Shown here piece after piece: positions 1 through 7,850 of a stretch of DNA of 64,000 nt. The stretch comes from Pirellula sp. GTDB taxonomy: Bacteria; Planctomycetota; Planctomycetia; Pirellulales; Lacipirellulaceae. The notes beneath the pieces were generated by a model that saw only the letters and a program-made list of their open reading frames with translations, did not search any database and was not told the DNA's origin. The DNA lies in NCBI GenBank assembly GCA_013822725.1, contig PNKX01000015.1, positions 62,001-126,000 on the forward strand, read 5' to 3'. A program made the translations under genes and the position numbers. Position 1 is the stretch's first letter, and every line of letters starts with the position of its first letter.

Positions 1-438
1 AGCAGCCTTACCGTTGCGCTCGGCGTCCGCTATGCGCACACCGGCGAGAGCCGCAAAGTCGGCTGGATGCTGATCTCGACGATCGTCCTCGGCGCCATCT
101 TCCTCGGGATTAAGGCGTACGAGTACTACACCAAGTTCGAGCACAACCTGGCGCCGCTGCTCAACCTGCCGTTCGACTACGCCGGCCCCGATCCCGGTCC
201 GACGAAGATTTTCTTTGGCCTCTACTTCGGCATGACCGGCATCCACGCCCTCCACATGATCATCGGCGTCGTCCTGATGGCCCTCTATATTCCCGCCGCG
301 TTCCGCAACGAATACCGCGACGGCAACTCGCTCGGCATCGAAATCATCGGCCTCTATTGGCACTTCGTCGACCTGGTTTGGATTTTCCTGTTCCCGTTGC
401 TGTACTTGGTCGACCGCAGCTTGGCTGCGCCAATGTAG
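1..438 (+). CDS. coxC: Cytochrome c oxidase subunit III, 3' part
   Basis: Partial gene: the frame is open from base 1 and the 5' end lies outside the window. About 145 residues are visible. Three hydrophobic segments can be seen, with the subunit III hallmarks [13 protein letters not shown] and, near the C-terminus, [20 protein letters not shown]. Subunit III is a membrane component of haem-copper terminal oxidases that stabilises the catalytic subunit I and proton uptake; it carries no redox centre itself. It is followed 147 bp later by a subunit IV gene on the same strand, so this is the end of a cytochrome oxidase operon. The family call is firm; whether the oxidase is aa3 or caa3 cannot be told from this fragment. 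Confidence 0.95.
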   Translation, partial: SSLTVALGVRYAHTGESRKVGWMLISTIVLGAIFLGIKAYEYYTKFEHNLAPLLNLPFDYAGPDPGPTKIFFGLYFGMTGIHALHMIIGVVLMALYIPAAFRNEYRDGNSLGIEIIGLYWHFVDLVWIFLFPLLYLVDRSLAAPM

Positions 439-440
439 GA

Positions 441-522
441 GGCTATCGGCTATCAGCCATCGGCCGTCAGCCATACAAAAGCATTTGGTCTGGCCGATAG
501 CTGACAGCCGATAGCCGACAGC
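441..522. repeat. Quasi-palindromic intergenic repeat (GGCTATC/GCCGATAG words)
   Basis: The gap between the two oxidase genes holds a left arm (441-474) made of variations on GGCTATCGGC and TATCAGCCATCGGCC, and a right arm (491-522) made of the reverse complement words (GGCCGATAGC, GACAGCCGATAGCC). Each arm is itself a loose tandem of about 10-nt words. It could fold into a long imperfect hairpin in the transcript. It is the first of several such elements in this window. Confidence 0.7.
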
Positions 523-585
523 CCTTCGCACCGCCTGCCGCGGCCGCTCGAACCCCACATCCCCACAACGCCCCTGCCTTCCCCC

Positions 586-1026
586 ATGAGCAACACCGAA
601 GAACACACTGGCCTGGGAACCTACTTCCTGGTCTACGCGCTGCTGATGGTCGGCCTCATCGCGACGGTCGCCGTGGCGTACGTGCCGCTGGGGAGTTGGA
701 ACCTCGTCGTCGCGCTGTTGATCGCCTTCACCAAAGCGACGCTGGTCGTGCTGATCTTCATGCACGTCTTAAACTCGCCGCGCCTCACCTGGATCGCCGT
801 CTTCGCGGGCCTGATCTGGCTCAGCATCATGCTCAGCCTGATGATGGCCGACTACGCCACCCGCACCTGGCTCCCGACCCGCGCCCCGGCTGACATGGCC
901 ATCCCCTCCTACCGCGAACTCGTCCCCCTCAGCGACGACGCCGTCCACGCGCACGGCCACGGTCATGGCGAAGCGGCGCACGACGAAGCGGCGTCCGAAG
1001 AAGCCGCTCACGACAACGAAGAGTAG
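586..1026 (+). CDS. Cytochrome c oxidase subunit IV family protein
   Basis: 146-residue membrane protein with three transmembrane segments (about residues 12-32, 40-62 and 70-90), matching the bacterial oxidase subunit IV (CyoD/CtaF-like) family. The stretch VALLIAFTKATLVVLIFMHV is typical; the FTKA..V..FMH pattern is the family signature. The C-terminal 35 residues are unusually rich in His, Ala and Glu (HAHGHGHGEAAHDEAA), an acidic and His-rich tail that could bind metal, which is inference. It follows subunit III in the same operon. The ATG is preceded by a C-rich leader with no clear Shine-Dalgarno sequence. Confidence 0.9.
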   Translation: MSNTEEHTGLGTYFLVYALLMVGLIATVAVAYVPLGSWNLVVALLIAFTKATLVVLIFMHVLNSPRLTWIAVFAGLIWLSIMLSLMMADYATRTWLPTRAPADMAIPSYRELVPLSDDAVHAHGHGHGEAAHDEAASEEAAHDNEE

Positions 1027-1047
1027 AACACTCAATCTTCCCTTTCC

Positions 1048-1072
1048 GGACTGGTCGCTTCAGCGACCAGTC
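1048..1072. repeat. Short palindrome, copy 1 of 2
   Basis: A near-perfect palindrome (arms GACTGGTCGCT and AGCGACCAGTC) lies just after the stop codon of the oxidase subunit IV gene. The same 25 bases recur at 7826-7850, again at the 3' end of a gene. It resembles a dispersed repetitive extragenic palindrome or a 3' hairpin. There is no following T-run, so it is not a classical intrinsic terminator. Confidence 0.75.
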
Positions 1073-1103
1073 AACGTCGCCCCAGGCCAATGGCACGCCA
1101 CAC

Positions 1104-1178
1104 GGGGTCGGGGACCTTTTGTCGCTGGGCGGTTTGCTGGCAAATGTGTATCGCCAGCGACAAAAGGTCCCCGACCCC
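1104..1178. repeat. Perfect 25-bp inverted repeat
   Basis: Left arm 1104-1128 (starting GGGGTCGGGGACC, ending TTGTCGCTGG) is exactly complementary to right arm 1154-1178 over all 25 bases, with a 25-nt spacer. It lies in the 299-bp gap between the oxidase operon and the Tat-exported protein gene. A perfect arm of this length suggests a strong RNA hairpin or a small mobile palindromic element. No other copy was noticed in the window. Confidence 0.85.
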
Positions 1179-1325
1179 TTCGCACGTGACGCCCTCAGAC
1201 CGGTTCGATCCCACCGAACCGCCCTGCTCCCCCCACGATTTGCTGCAGAGCGCCTCGCTCGACTAAACTGAACGGCAGTTCCCCCATCCCGGGAAACTCC
1301 CCTCCTCTCAGTCCGGAGCGTCGCC

Positions 1326-2894
1326 ATGAACGTTCGCCGTCGCCGTGATTTCCTAGCCGACGTGGGCCGCGGCATGCTGGTCGCCAGCATCGGTTCCGCC
1401 GCCACCTTGGAACTGGGCCTCGTTAAATCGTTCGCCGCGAACATCGACGACGCCAATCCCGATCGCCTCACGTTCGGCGCCCTCGAGCCGCTGGTGGCGC
1501 TCATGCAAGAGACGCCCCCGGAGAAGCTGATGCCGCTGCTCGTCCAGCGACTCAACTCCGGCGTCGACTTGAAGACGCTCGTCAGCGCCGCCGCCCTCGC
1601 CAACGCCCGCGCCTTCGGCGGCCAAGACTACACCGGCTTCCACACCTTCATGGCCCTCGCGCCGGCGCTGCACATCGCGGGCGAACTTCCCACGGAGCGC
1701 CGCGCCCTCCCTGTGCTGAAAGTTATCTACCGCAATAGCGCCCGCATTCACGAACAAGGGAAGAACGATCACGACACGCTTCATCCGATCGAAGCCCACG
1801 CCGCCGCCGATCCCCTCCTGAGCGGCGAGCAGCTGCGCGACGCCGTCCGCGCGGTCGATTGGCAGCGCGCCGAATCGCAATTCGCTGCCCGCGTCGCCGC
1901 CTCGCCGGAAGAGGCATTCAACGATCTCCAGTTCGCCGTCGAGGACGAAAATGACGTCCACCGCGTCGTCTTCTCGTGGCGCGCGTGGGTGATGCTCGAC
2001 CTCGCCGGCGAAGAATACGCCCAGACGCTGCTGCGTCAGTCCGTGCGCTACTGCCTCGACGTCGAGCAGAGAATGCACGAAAAGAACTATCCAGAATCCA
2101 AGGTCCGCGAGCTCCTGCCGCGGCTGCTCGACGAGTACAAGCTGCTCGGCGTCAAACTCGGCACGCGCGAGGCCGATGATCAGTGGACCGAACAACTCGC
2201 CCAGACTGTCTTCACCGGCTCGCACGAAGAAGCGGCCACCGCCGTCGCCGCCGCGCTCGCCGAAGGGTTCGACCCCGAAGCGATCGGCGAGTCGCTCTCT
2301 CGCGCCGCCAACCTGTTGGTTCTCCACGACCCCGGCCGCAGCGTCGGGAGCAGCGCCCCCAACAAACCGCCCGGCTGCGTCCACGGGGACTCGGTCGGCG
2401 TCCACGCTTCCGACGCCGCCAACGCCTGGCGCAACATCGCTCGCGTCGGCAACCGCCGCACGAAGATCGCAAGCCTCCTCGTCGGCGCCTTCCACACCGC
2501 CGGCCAACATGGCTACGTCACGGACCAGCGCTTCCCCTACGCCGAACAGCTCGCAGCACTCGCCGCAGTGAACGATGGCGACAAGCTGATCGTCGAAACA
2601 GAAGCAGCGATCAAATCGAACGACCAGGCCCGCGCCTGCGCGCTGATCGATCGCTACGGCCAACTCGCCCTTCCGCCGGAGCCGGTCTTCGACCTCATGC
2701 GCAAGTACGCCGTCAGCGAAGATGGCGCCCTCCACGCCGAGAAATATTTCCGCACCGTCACCGAAGAGTACGCGACGACCAGCCCCGAACGCCGCTGGCG
2801 GCAACTGATCGCCCTGGCCCGCGTCACCGCCAGCGAACACGGCTACGCCGCCCCCGGCTACCAACAGGCGTGCGAACTTCTTAAGCTCTCGTGA
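1326..2894 (+). CDS. Tat-exported protein of unknown function
   Basis: 522 residues. The N-terminus has a twin-arginine export signal (RRRRDFLADVGRGML followed by a hydrophobic stretch and a likely cleavage after SFAA), which implies folding before export and often a bound cofactor. The mature part appears largely alpha-helical, with no membrane segment. It is rich in conserved-looking histidines and acids: FHTFMALAPALH, HPIEAH, EDENDVHRVVFSW, VHGDSVGVHASDAANAWR and FHTAGQHGY. These are plausible metal or haem ligands, but that is inference. I do not recognise the family. The ATG at 1326 has GGAG about 10 nt upstream. The gene stands alone: the gaps on both sides hold inverted repeats. A long open frame on the opposite strand is a codon-bias shadow. 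Confidence 0.85.
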   Translation: MNVRRRRDFLADVGRGMLVASIGSAATLELGLVKSFAANIDDANPDRLTFGALEPLVALMQETPPEKLMPLLVQRLNSGVDLKTLVSAAALANARAFGGQDYTGFHTFMALAPALHIAGELPTERRALPVLKVIYRNSARIHEQGKNDHDTLHPIEAHAAADPLLSGEQLRDAVRAVDWQRAESQFAARVAASPEEAFNDLQFAVEDENDVHRVVFSWRAWVMLDLAGEEYAQTLLRQSVRYCLDVEQRMHEKNYPESKVRELLPRLLDEYKLLGVKLGTREADDQWTEQLAQTVFTGSHEEAATAVAAALAEGFDPEAIGESLSRAANLLVLHDPGRSVGSSAPNKPPGCVHGDSVGVHASDAANAWRNIARVGNRRTKIASLLVGAFHTAGQHGYVTDQRFPYAEQLAALAAVNDGDKLIVETEAAIKSNDQARACALIDRYGQLALPPEPVFDLMRKYAVSEDGALHAEKYFRTVTEEYATTSPERRWRQLIALARVTASEHGYAAPGYQQACELLKLS

Positions 2895-2907
2895 CGAGGA
2901 CGAATAC

Positions 2908-3031
2908 GAAACCGCCGATGAACGCGGATGAACGCAGATAATCTTTGAGGGCATCACTTGCTCTGCATTCTATTGGCGTTTATCTGCGTTCATCGGCGGT
3001 TCCATCGCATTTCTTGGCGTCCTTGGCGGTT
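2908..3031. repeat. Quasi-palindromic intergenic repeat (GAACGCGGATGAACGCAGAT words) plus a CTTGGCGTCC half-element
   Basis: Left arm 2909-2941 contains ACCGCCGATGAACGCGGATG followed by AACGCAGATA; right arm 2974-3002 reads TTTATCTGCGTTCATCGG followed by CGGTTCC. A lone half-element, CTTGGCGTCCTTGGCGGTT, follows at about 3013-3031. The latter is one arm of a different family whose paired form is seen at 10785-10946, 29752-29950 and 45048-45257. It lies between the Tat protein gene and the DUF4189 gene. Confidence 0.8.
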
Positions 3032-3182
3032 AAATCCAAACGACTCTGCAATTTTTTTCGGCTAAAAAATCGCAGATTTGCCCCGCCAGCCCGCCTCGCT
3101 TATCATGGCGAGCGTCTGAATTCTCTTTTCCACTCGTCGATTCCGATTCCGGACTCCCCTTCTTCTCTCGCGGAGCCTATTC

Positions 3183-4067
3183 ATGTCGTCTGCTCACCCC
3201 TGCGCGCGTTTCGCCGCGCCCCGCTCGACTTCGCTCATCGCACTCGCCGCGACCCTTGCCGCGCTCACGGCGTTTGCCGCACCGCGAACGGCCGCTGCTC
3301 AAACCGGTTACGTCGCCGCGATCGCCTACTCGCAAAGCACCGGCAAGTTCGGCCACACGGCTCGTCAAGCCCGCACTGAAGAAGCCGCCAAATCGCTCGC
3401 CGTGCGCGCGTGCAACCAGCCCGACGCCAAGGTCTGGATGTGGGCCCAAGACCAATGGATCGCCATCGCCACGGCGGAAGGCCTCACCGGCGCCGCCGGC
3501 TTCGGTCGCGGCGGCACCGCCGACGAAGCGCAGCAGAAGGCGCTCGCCGAATGCGCGAAGCGCGCCCACGGCGCCCCCTGCCGCGTAGAACTTTGCATCC
3601 ATAGCGCCGGCTCGCGTTCGCGCCAACTTCGCAAGCTCGCCGGCGACCCGCAGCTCGTCGCCGCGCGGCAGGCCGGTTACGTCGCCGCGATCGCCTACTC
3701 GCCGAAGACCGGCAAGATCGGCTCCACCGCAGGCGACGCCCGCTCGAAAAAAGAGGCCCAGGAGATCGCCTTAAAGGAGTGCGACGCCCCCGACGCCAAA
3801 GTTTTCATGTGGGGACCTGAGTGGGTCGCCATCGCCACGGTCGACGGCCGCCCCGGCATCGCCGGCTTCGCCCCCGGCGCCACGCGCGAAATCGCCGAAC
3901 GCGCCGCACTCGAACAAGCTGAAAAACTCGGCCGCGGCGCCAAGTGCCAGGTCGCCCGCGCCATCCACGCCACCGGCGACCCGAAAGCGAAGCCCGCCGA
4001 CGACGCCGAGAAGAAGCCAACCGCGTCGACCGTCTCCACGACAGCCCCCACTCCTACGGCGCCTTAG
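3183..4067 (+). CDS. Secreted protein with two DUF4189 domains
   Basis: 294 residues. A signal peptide (about residues 1-39, ending in AAPRTAAAQ) is followed by two tandem copies of a roughly 95-residue module. Each opens with GYVAAIAYS and contains a KVWMW or KVFMW strand, a conserved Cys pair, and IAIAT or VAIAT before a Gly-rich turn (about 42-140 and 160-255). This is the DUF4189 pattern, found mostly in small secreted proteins; its function is unknown. The C-terminus is a Lys/Pro/Thr-rich tail, presumably unstructured. Cysteines recur at the same places in both copies, which suggests a disulphide in each. The gene is isolated between repeat-bearing gaps. Confidence 0.85.
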   Translation: MSSAHPCARFAAPRSTSLIALAATLAALTAFAAPRTAAAQTGYVAAIAYSQSTGKFGHTARQARTEEAAKSLAVRACNQPDAKVWMWAQDQWIAIATAEGLTGAAGFGRGGTADEAQQKALAECAKRAHGAPCRVELCIHSAGSRSRQLRKLAGDPQLVAARQAGYVAAIAYSPKTGKIGSTAGDARSKKEAQEIALKECDAPDAKVFMWGPEWVAIATVDGRPGIAGFAPGATREIAERAALEQAEKLGRGAKCQVARAIHATGDPKAKPADDAEKKPTASTVSTTAPTPTAP

Positions 4068-4275
4068 AACGACCCACATCGCCTTCCATGGCGATAAAAA
4101 ATATCTCACGCAAAGCGCACAACTTCTCGCGTTTTGTGCGGTCTAACTGCCTGCGGCAAGCCCCCGCAGCCCCGCCATCCCTGCTAATCCGGCACGATCC
4201 TTGCTAGATTGATGGGCTTGGCCCACGGCCCTAACCGCCGCGCGGCCGCGTACCAATCCGCTCCCCGGACCCATC

Positions 4276-5076
4276 ATGCAGCCTCCCCAACCAGCCGCCG
4301 AAACTCGGCAGGTCAAAAAATCGTTCGTCACCGGCGAAGTCACCGTCGAAGCCGTTCGCGGCGTCACCGTGGCCATCCACCCCGACGAACTCACCGCCAT
4401 CGTCGGCCCCTCGGGCTGCGGCAAGAGCAGCCTCCTCAGCATGCTCGGCGCCATCGACACCCCCACCTCGGGCCAGGTCTTCGTCGGCGGCATCGACGTC
4501 GCGACCCTTAGCGACTACGACCGCACGCTCCTTCGCCGTCGCCAGATCGGTTTCGTCTTTCAGGCGTTCAACCTGATGCCGACGCTTAGCGCGTTGGAAA
4601 ACGCGGCCCTCCCCCTCGAACTCGACGGCGTCTCGCAGCGCGAAGCCCACGAACGCGCCCGCGCCGGCCTCGAACAAGTCGGCCTCGGCAAACGCGTCGA
4701 CCATCTCCCCAGCATGCTCTCCGGCGGCGAACAGCAACGCGTCGCCGTCGCCCGCGCCCTGGTGACGAACCCGACGCTCCTCCTCGCCGACGAACCGACG
4801 GGCAACCTTGACACCGCCGGCGGCGAGCAAGTGATGAAGCTCCTCCGCGAGCTCGTCGGCAAGCATGGCCAAACCGTGGTGATGGTCACGCACGACGCCG
4901 AAATCGCCGCCGCCGCCGACCGCGTCCTCCGCATGCGCGACGGCCTGATCGCCCACGACCACCGCCCCAGCGGCGTCATCGAATCAACTCCCGTCATGGC
5001 CAGCGCGAAGCCTGCGACAGCGCCCAAACCAACGTCGCAGCCCTCCAAACACAAGACCTCCAAACGTCGCAAGTAA
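4276..5076 (+). CDS. ABC transporter ATP-binding protein (LolD/MacB/YbbA type)
   Basis: 266 residues. Walker A GPSGCGKSS is at residues 44-52, the signature LSGGEQQ at about 148, Walker B LLLADEPTGNLD at about 169, and the H-loop VMVTHD downstream. The TGNLD ending of Walker B is typical of the MacB/LolD/FtsE branch that powers FtsX-type permeases. The C-terminal 35 residues are a Lys/Pro/Ser-rich extension. The matching permease begins 195 bp downstream on the same strand, so the two form an exporter or lipoprotein-releasing machine at the inner membrane. Substrate unknown. Confidence 0.95.
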   Translation: MQPPQPAAETRQVKKSFVTGEVTVEAVRGVTVAIHPDELTAIVGPSGCGKSSLLSMLGAIDTPTSGQVFVGGIDVATLSDYDRTLLRRRQIGFVFQAFNLMPTLSALENAALPLELDGVSQREAHERARAGLEQVGLGKRVDHLPSMLSGGEQQRVAVARALVTNPTLLLADEPTGNLDTAGGEQVMKLLRELVGKHGQTVVMVTHDAEIAAAADRVLRMRDGLIAHDHRPSGVIESTPVMASAKPATAPKPTSQPSKHKTSKRRK

Positions 5077-5120
5077 AGTGGAAAAGAAGCTGCCCGTGAA
5101 TGGATGCGTATAGAAGACTA

Positions 5121-5202
5121 GACAGAATCACAGGATTGCGCGGATCGACAGGATTAAAAAACTATTTCATCCTGTTTATCCTCGCAATCCTGTGATCCTG
5201 TA
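5121..5202. repeat. Quasi-palindromic intergenic repeat (CAGGATT/AATCCTG words)
   Basis: Between the ABC ATPase and permease genes. The left arm reads ACAGAATCACAGGATTGCG and then GGATCGACAGGATT; the right arm reads ATCCTGTTTATCC and then AATCCTGTGATCCTGT. A related element lies at 32738-32864. If the two ABC genes are co-transcribed, this hairpin sits in the middle of the mRNA. Confidence 0.8.
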
Positions 5203-5271
5203 AAAAAACAAATCAACGCTTCCATTCAAAAAGCATTCAGCACATTCCCTGCCCCCTGAACCCTCCCCAAA

Positions 5272-7785
5272 ATGATCTACAGCCGCCTAGGCCTCCGCGA
5301 AGCCCGCCAACATCCTGGCCGCGCCTTTCTCACGATGGCCAGCGTCGCCATCGGCGTCGCCGCCGTCGTCGCGGTCACTTTCACCACCCGCTCGACCCAA
5401 ACGGCGTTCGATGAAATCTTTCAATCGCTCGCCGGCCGCGCGTCGCTGGAAGTCGTCGCCCCCATCGGTCAAACGGTCCCCGCCGATCTTGCCGAAAAGA
5501 TCGGCGCCATCCCCGGCGTCGAAGCCATCGCCCCGCGTCTGCAGCGCCCCGCCGTCCTGTATGTCGCCAAAAAGAATCGCGTCCAACTGGTCGCCGCGGC
5601 CGTCGATCCCGAGCGAGACGTACAAGTTCACGAATACAAGATCGTCGCAGGCAAGCCCCTCACGACTGCGAAAGAAGCGCTCCTCAGCCAGCTTCTCGCC
5701 GAAAGCCTCGGCGTGAAAGTCGGCGACAAAGTCGAGCTCCTCACCCGCAGCGGCCGGATCAGCATCGAGGTCGTCGGCCTGTTCGCCTCCAGCACGTCGA
5801 CGATGTCGGGCCAAGGCGCCGGGCTGCTCATTCCTCTGCAACGCGGGCAGCTTTGGTTTCTCGCGAAAGATAAGCTCGACACGATTCAAATCGTCTTCGA
5901 CAAAGACGTCGACGAGGCCGCCGTCGCCAAGCTCATTGAGAAACAACTCCCCGCCAACGCCGAGCTCCGCCACCCCGCCAATCGCAGCGCGATGGCGGAA
6001 GAAACGATCCTCTCGACCAACCAGGCGCTCCTCATGGCGCGGGCCTTCATCGTCTTGGTCGCCGTCTTCGTCATCACGAACACGTTTCTCATCAGCGTCA
6101 CGCAGCGTCGCCGGCAGCTTGGCATCCTCCGCGCCATCGGCGGCTCGCGCGGCCAGATCGCCTCGCTCGTGATGAGCGAAGCCTTCGTCATGGGCGTCGC
6201 CGGCACGATTCTCGGCTCAATCATCGGCGTTCTGATCGCGAACTACCTCAACGCCGCGATGGGCGCCATCTACGAAACGACACTCCCCCCCATCCGCCTC
6301 GACGCGACTCCGTTCATCTGGGCCGCCGTCTTCGGCGTCGGCATGTCGATCCTCGGCGCCATCTTCCCCGCCCTGAAGGCCTCGCGACTCAATCCCCTCG
6401 ACGCCCTCCGCGACGTATTGCCCGACGAAATCGAAGGCGCCTCCCGCTGGCTCGTCCGCGGCGGCGTCTTCACCGTCATCGTCTGCGGCGTGCTCCTCGC
6501 CCTCAGCATCACGGGTCGCCTCAACAGCAGCGTCGCCGTCTACGCCGGCGTCCTCGGTCTGGTCGGCCTGGTCCTCATCCTGCCCGTCGCGCTCCCGACG
6601 ATCACCCGCGCGGTCGCCGCTCTGTTCCCCCAATGGATGCGCGTGGAAGGCAAAATCGCTAGCCGCCAACTCCTCATCCACCGCTCTCGCACCACCCTCA
6701 CCGTCGGCGTCGTCTTCATCGCCGCCAGCGCTGCCATCGGCCTGGCCAGCACTGTGCTCGACAACGTCCAGGACGTGAAAAAGTGGTACGAGAAAACTCT
6801 CATCGCCGACTTCTTCGTCCGCGCCACGATGCCCGACATGGCCACCGGCCTCGCCGCCGATCTCCCCGATGGCCTCGACAAGGAGCTCCTCGCCGTCAAC
6901 GGCGTTGAAGGCATCGACGCGATCCGCCTCATCAGCGCCCGCGTTGAAAAGCAGAACGTCATCCTCATCGTCCGCGGCTTCAAAGATTCCTCGCTCCAGC
7001 AGTTCGACGTCGTCCGCGGCGACGAATCAAAAATCCGCGAGCGCCTCGCCGACGGCCAAGTCGTCGTTGGCTCGGTCCTCGCCAAGCGCGCGAAGCTCAC
7101 CGTCGGCGACGAACTTCCGCTCGAAACCGACGCCGGCATCAAGCCGTTCCAAATCGCCGCCATCGTCAATGACTACCAGGCCGGCGGCCTCACCGTTTAC
7201 ATGGACCGCGCCGTCGCCGAGAAGCAACTTGAAATCGGCGGCGTCGATGTCTACGTCGTGAAGGCCGACCACGCCAAGATCGAGAACGTCCGCGCGGATC
7301 TCCTGAAGATCTCGCAAGATAACGGTCTCATCCTCCAGTCATTCTCCGAACTCCAAGGCGAAATCGACGGGATGATGGCGGGCGTCGACGCCGGTCTCTG
7401 GGGCATGGTCGTCCTCGGCTTGCTCGTCGCCACCTTCGGCGTGGTGAACACGCTGATGATCAGCGTCCTCGAACAAACCTTCGAGTTCGGCCTCTTGCGC
7501 GTCGTCGCGGCCACGCGGGCCCAGATCCGCAAAATCATCTTCGCCCAGGCGCTGATCGTCGCCGTCATGGCGATGGCCCCCGCCGTCATCACCGGCATCG
7601 GCATCGCCTACCTCATCAACATGGCCACCTACGCCGTCACCGGCCACATCATCGACTTCCAGTTCCACCCCTCGCTCACCTTCGGCGCCTTCTTCCTGGG
7701 CGTGCTCACCATCATCATCGCCGCCTGGATCCCAGCCGAGCGAGCCTCCCGAGTCCCCCTCGGCGGCATGCTCCGCGTCCGCTAA
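5272..7785 (+). CDS. ABC transporter permease with two FtsX domains (YbbP-like)
   Basis: 837 residues, about twice the length of LolC/LolE permeases and close to the YbbP type. An N-terminal membrane segment (about 17-37) is followed by a periplasmic MacB-like domain with a PGVEAIAPRL motif. The first FtsX domain (about 255-390) ends with ASRLNPLDALRD. A central pair of membrane segments and a second periplasmic domain containing NGVEGIDAIRLI follow. The second FtsX domain (about 715-837) ends in ERASRVPLGGMLRVR. The internal duplication and the upstream LolD-type ATPase support a complete exporter made of an ATPase dimer and one fused permease. The substrate cannot be inferred. Confidence 0.93.
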   Translation: MIYSRLGLREARQHPGRAFLTMASVAIGVAAVVAVTFTTRSTQTAFDEIFQSLAGRASLEVVAPIGQTVPADLAEKIGAIPGVEAIAPRLQRPAVLYVAKKNRVQLVAAAVDPERDVQVHEYKIVAGKPLTTAKEALLSQLLAESLGVKVGDKVELLTRSGRISIEVVGLFASSTSTMSGQGAGLLIPLQRGQLWFLAKDKLDTIQIVFDKDVDEAAVAKLIEKQLPANAELRHPANRSAMAEETILSTNQALLMARAFIVLVAVFVITNTFLISVTQRRRQLGILRAIGGSRGQIASLVMSEAFVMGVAGTILGSIIGVLIANYLNAAMGAIYETTLPPIRLDATPFIWAAVFGVGMSILGAIFPALKASRLNPLDALRDVLPDEIEGASRWLVRGGVFTVIVCGVLLALSITGRLNSSVAVYAGVLGLVGLVLILPVALPTITRAVAALFPQWMRVEGKIASRQLLIHRSRTTLTVGVVFIAASAAIGLASTVLDNVQDVKKWYEKTLIADFFVRATMPDMATGLAADLPDGLDKELLAVNGVEGIDAIRLISARVEKQNVILIVRGFKDSSLQQFDVVRGDESKIRERLADGQVVVGSVLAKRAKLTVGDELPLETDAGIKPFQIAAIVNDYQAGGLTVYMDRAVAEKQLEIGGVDVYVVKADHAKIENVRADLLKISQDNGLILQSFSELQGEIDGMMAGVDAGLWGMVVLGLLVATFGVVNTLMISVLEQTFEFGLLRVVAATRAQIRKIIFAQALIVAVMAMAPAVITGIGIAYLINMATYAVTGHIIDFQFHPSLTFGAFFLGVLTIIIAAWIPAERASRVPLGGMLRVR

Positions 7786-7825
7786 CCCGCAGCGCACCAA
7801 CGCTTCCCTCCCCCTCCGAATCCCC

Positions 7826-7850
7826 GGACTGGTCGCTTCAGCGACCAGTC
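7826..7850. repeat. Short palindrome, copy 2 of 2, overlapping the end of the methyltransferase gene
   Basis: The same 25 bases as at 1048-1072. Here the palindrome contains the stop codon (7838-7840) and the last codons of the minus-strand methyltransferase gene. It also lies 40 bp after the stop of the permease gene on the plus strand, so it sits in the convergent junction. Confidence 0.75.

Noticed and set aside
1353-2957. 534-codon open frame on the minus strand opposite the Tat-exported protein
   Set aside because: Low-complexity Gly/Ala/Val/Arg product typical of antisense frames in high-GC DNA. The plus-strand frame has a Tat signal and ordinary composition.
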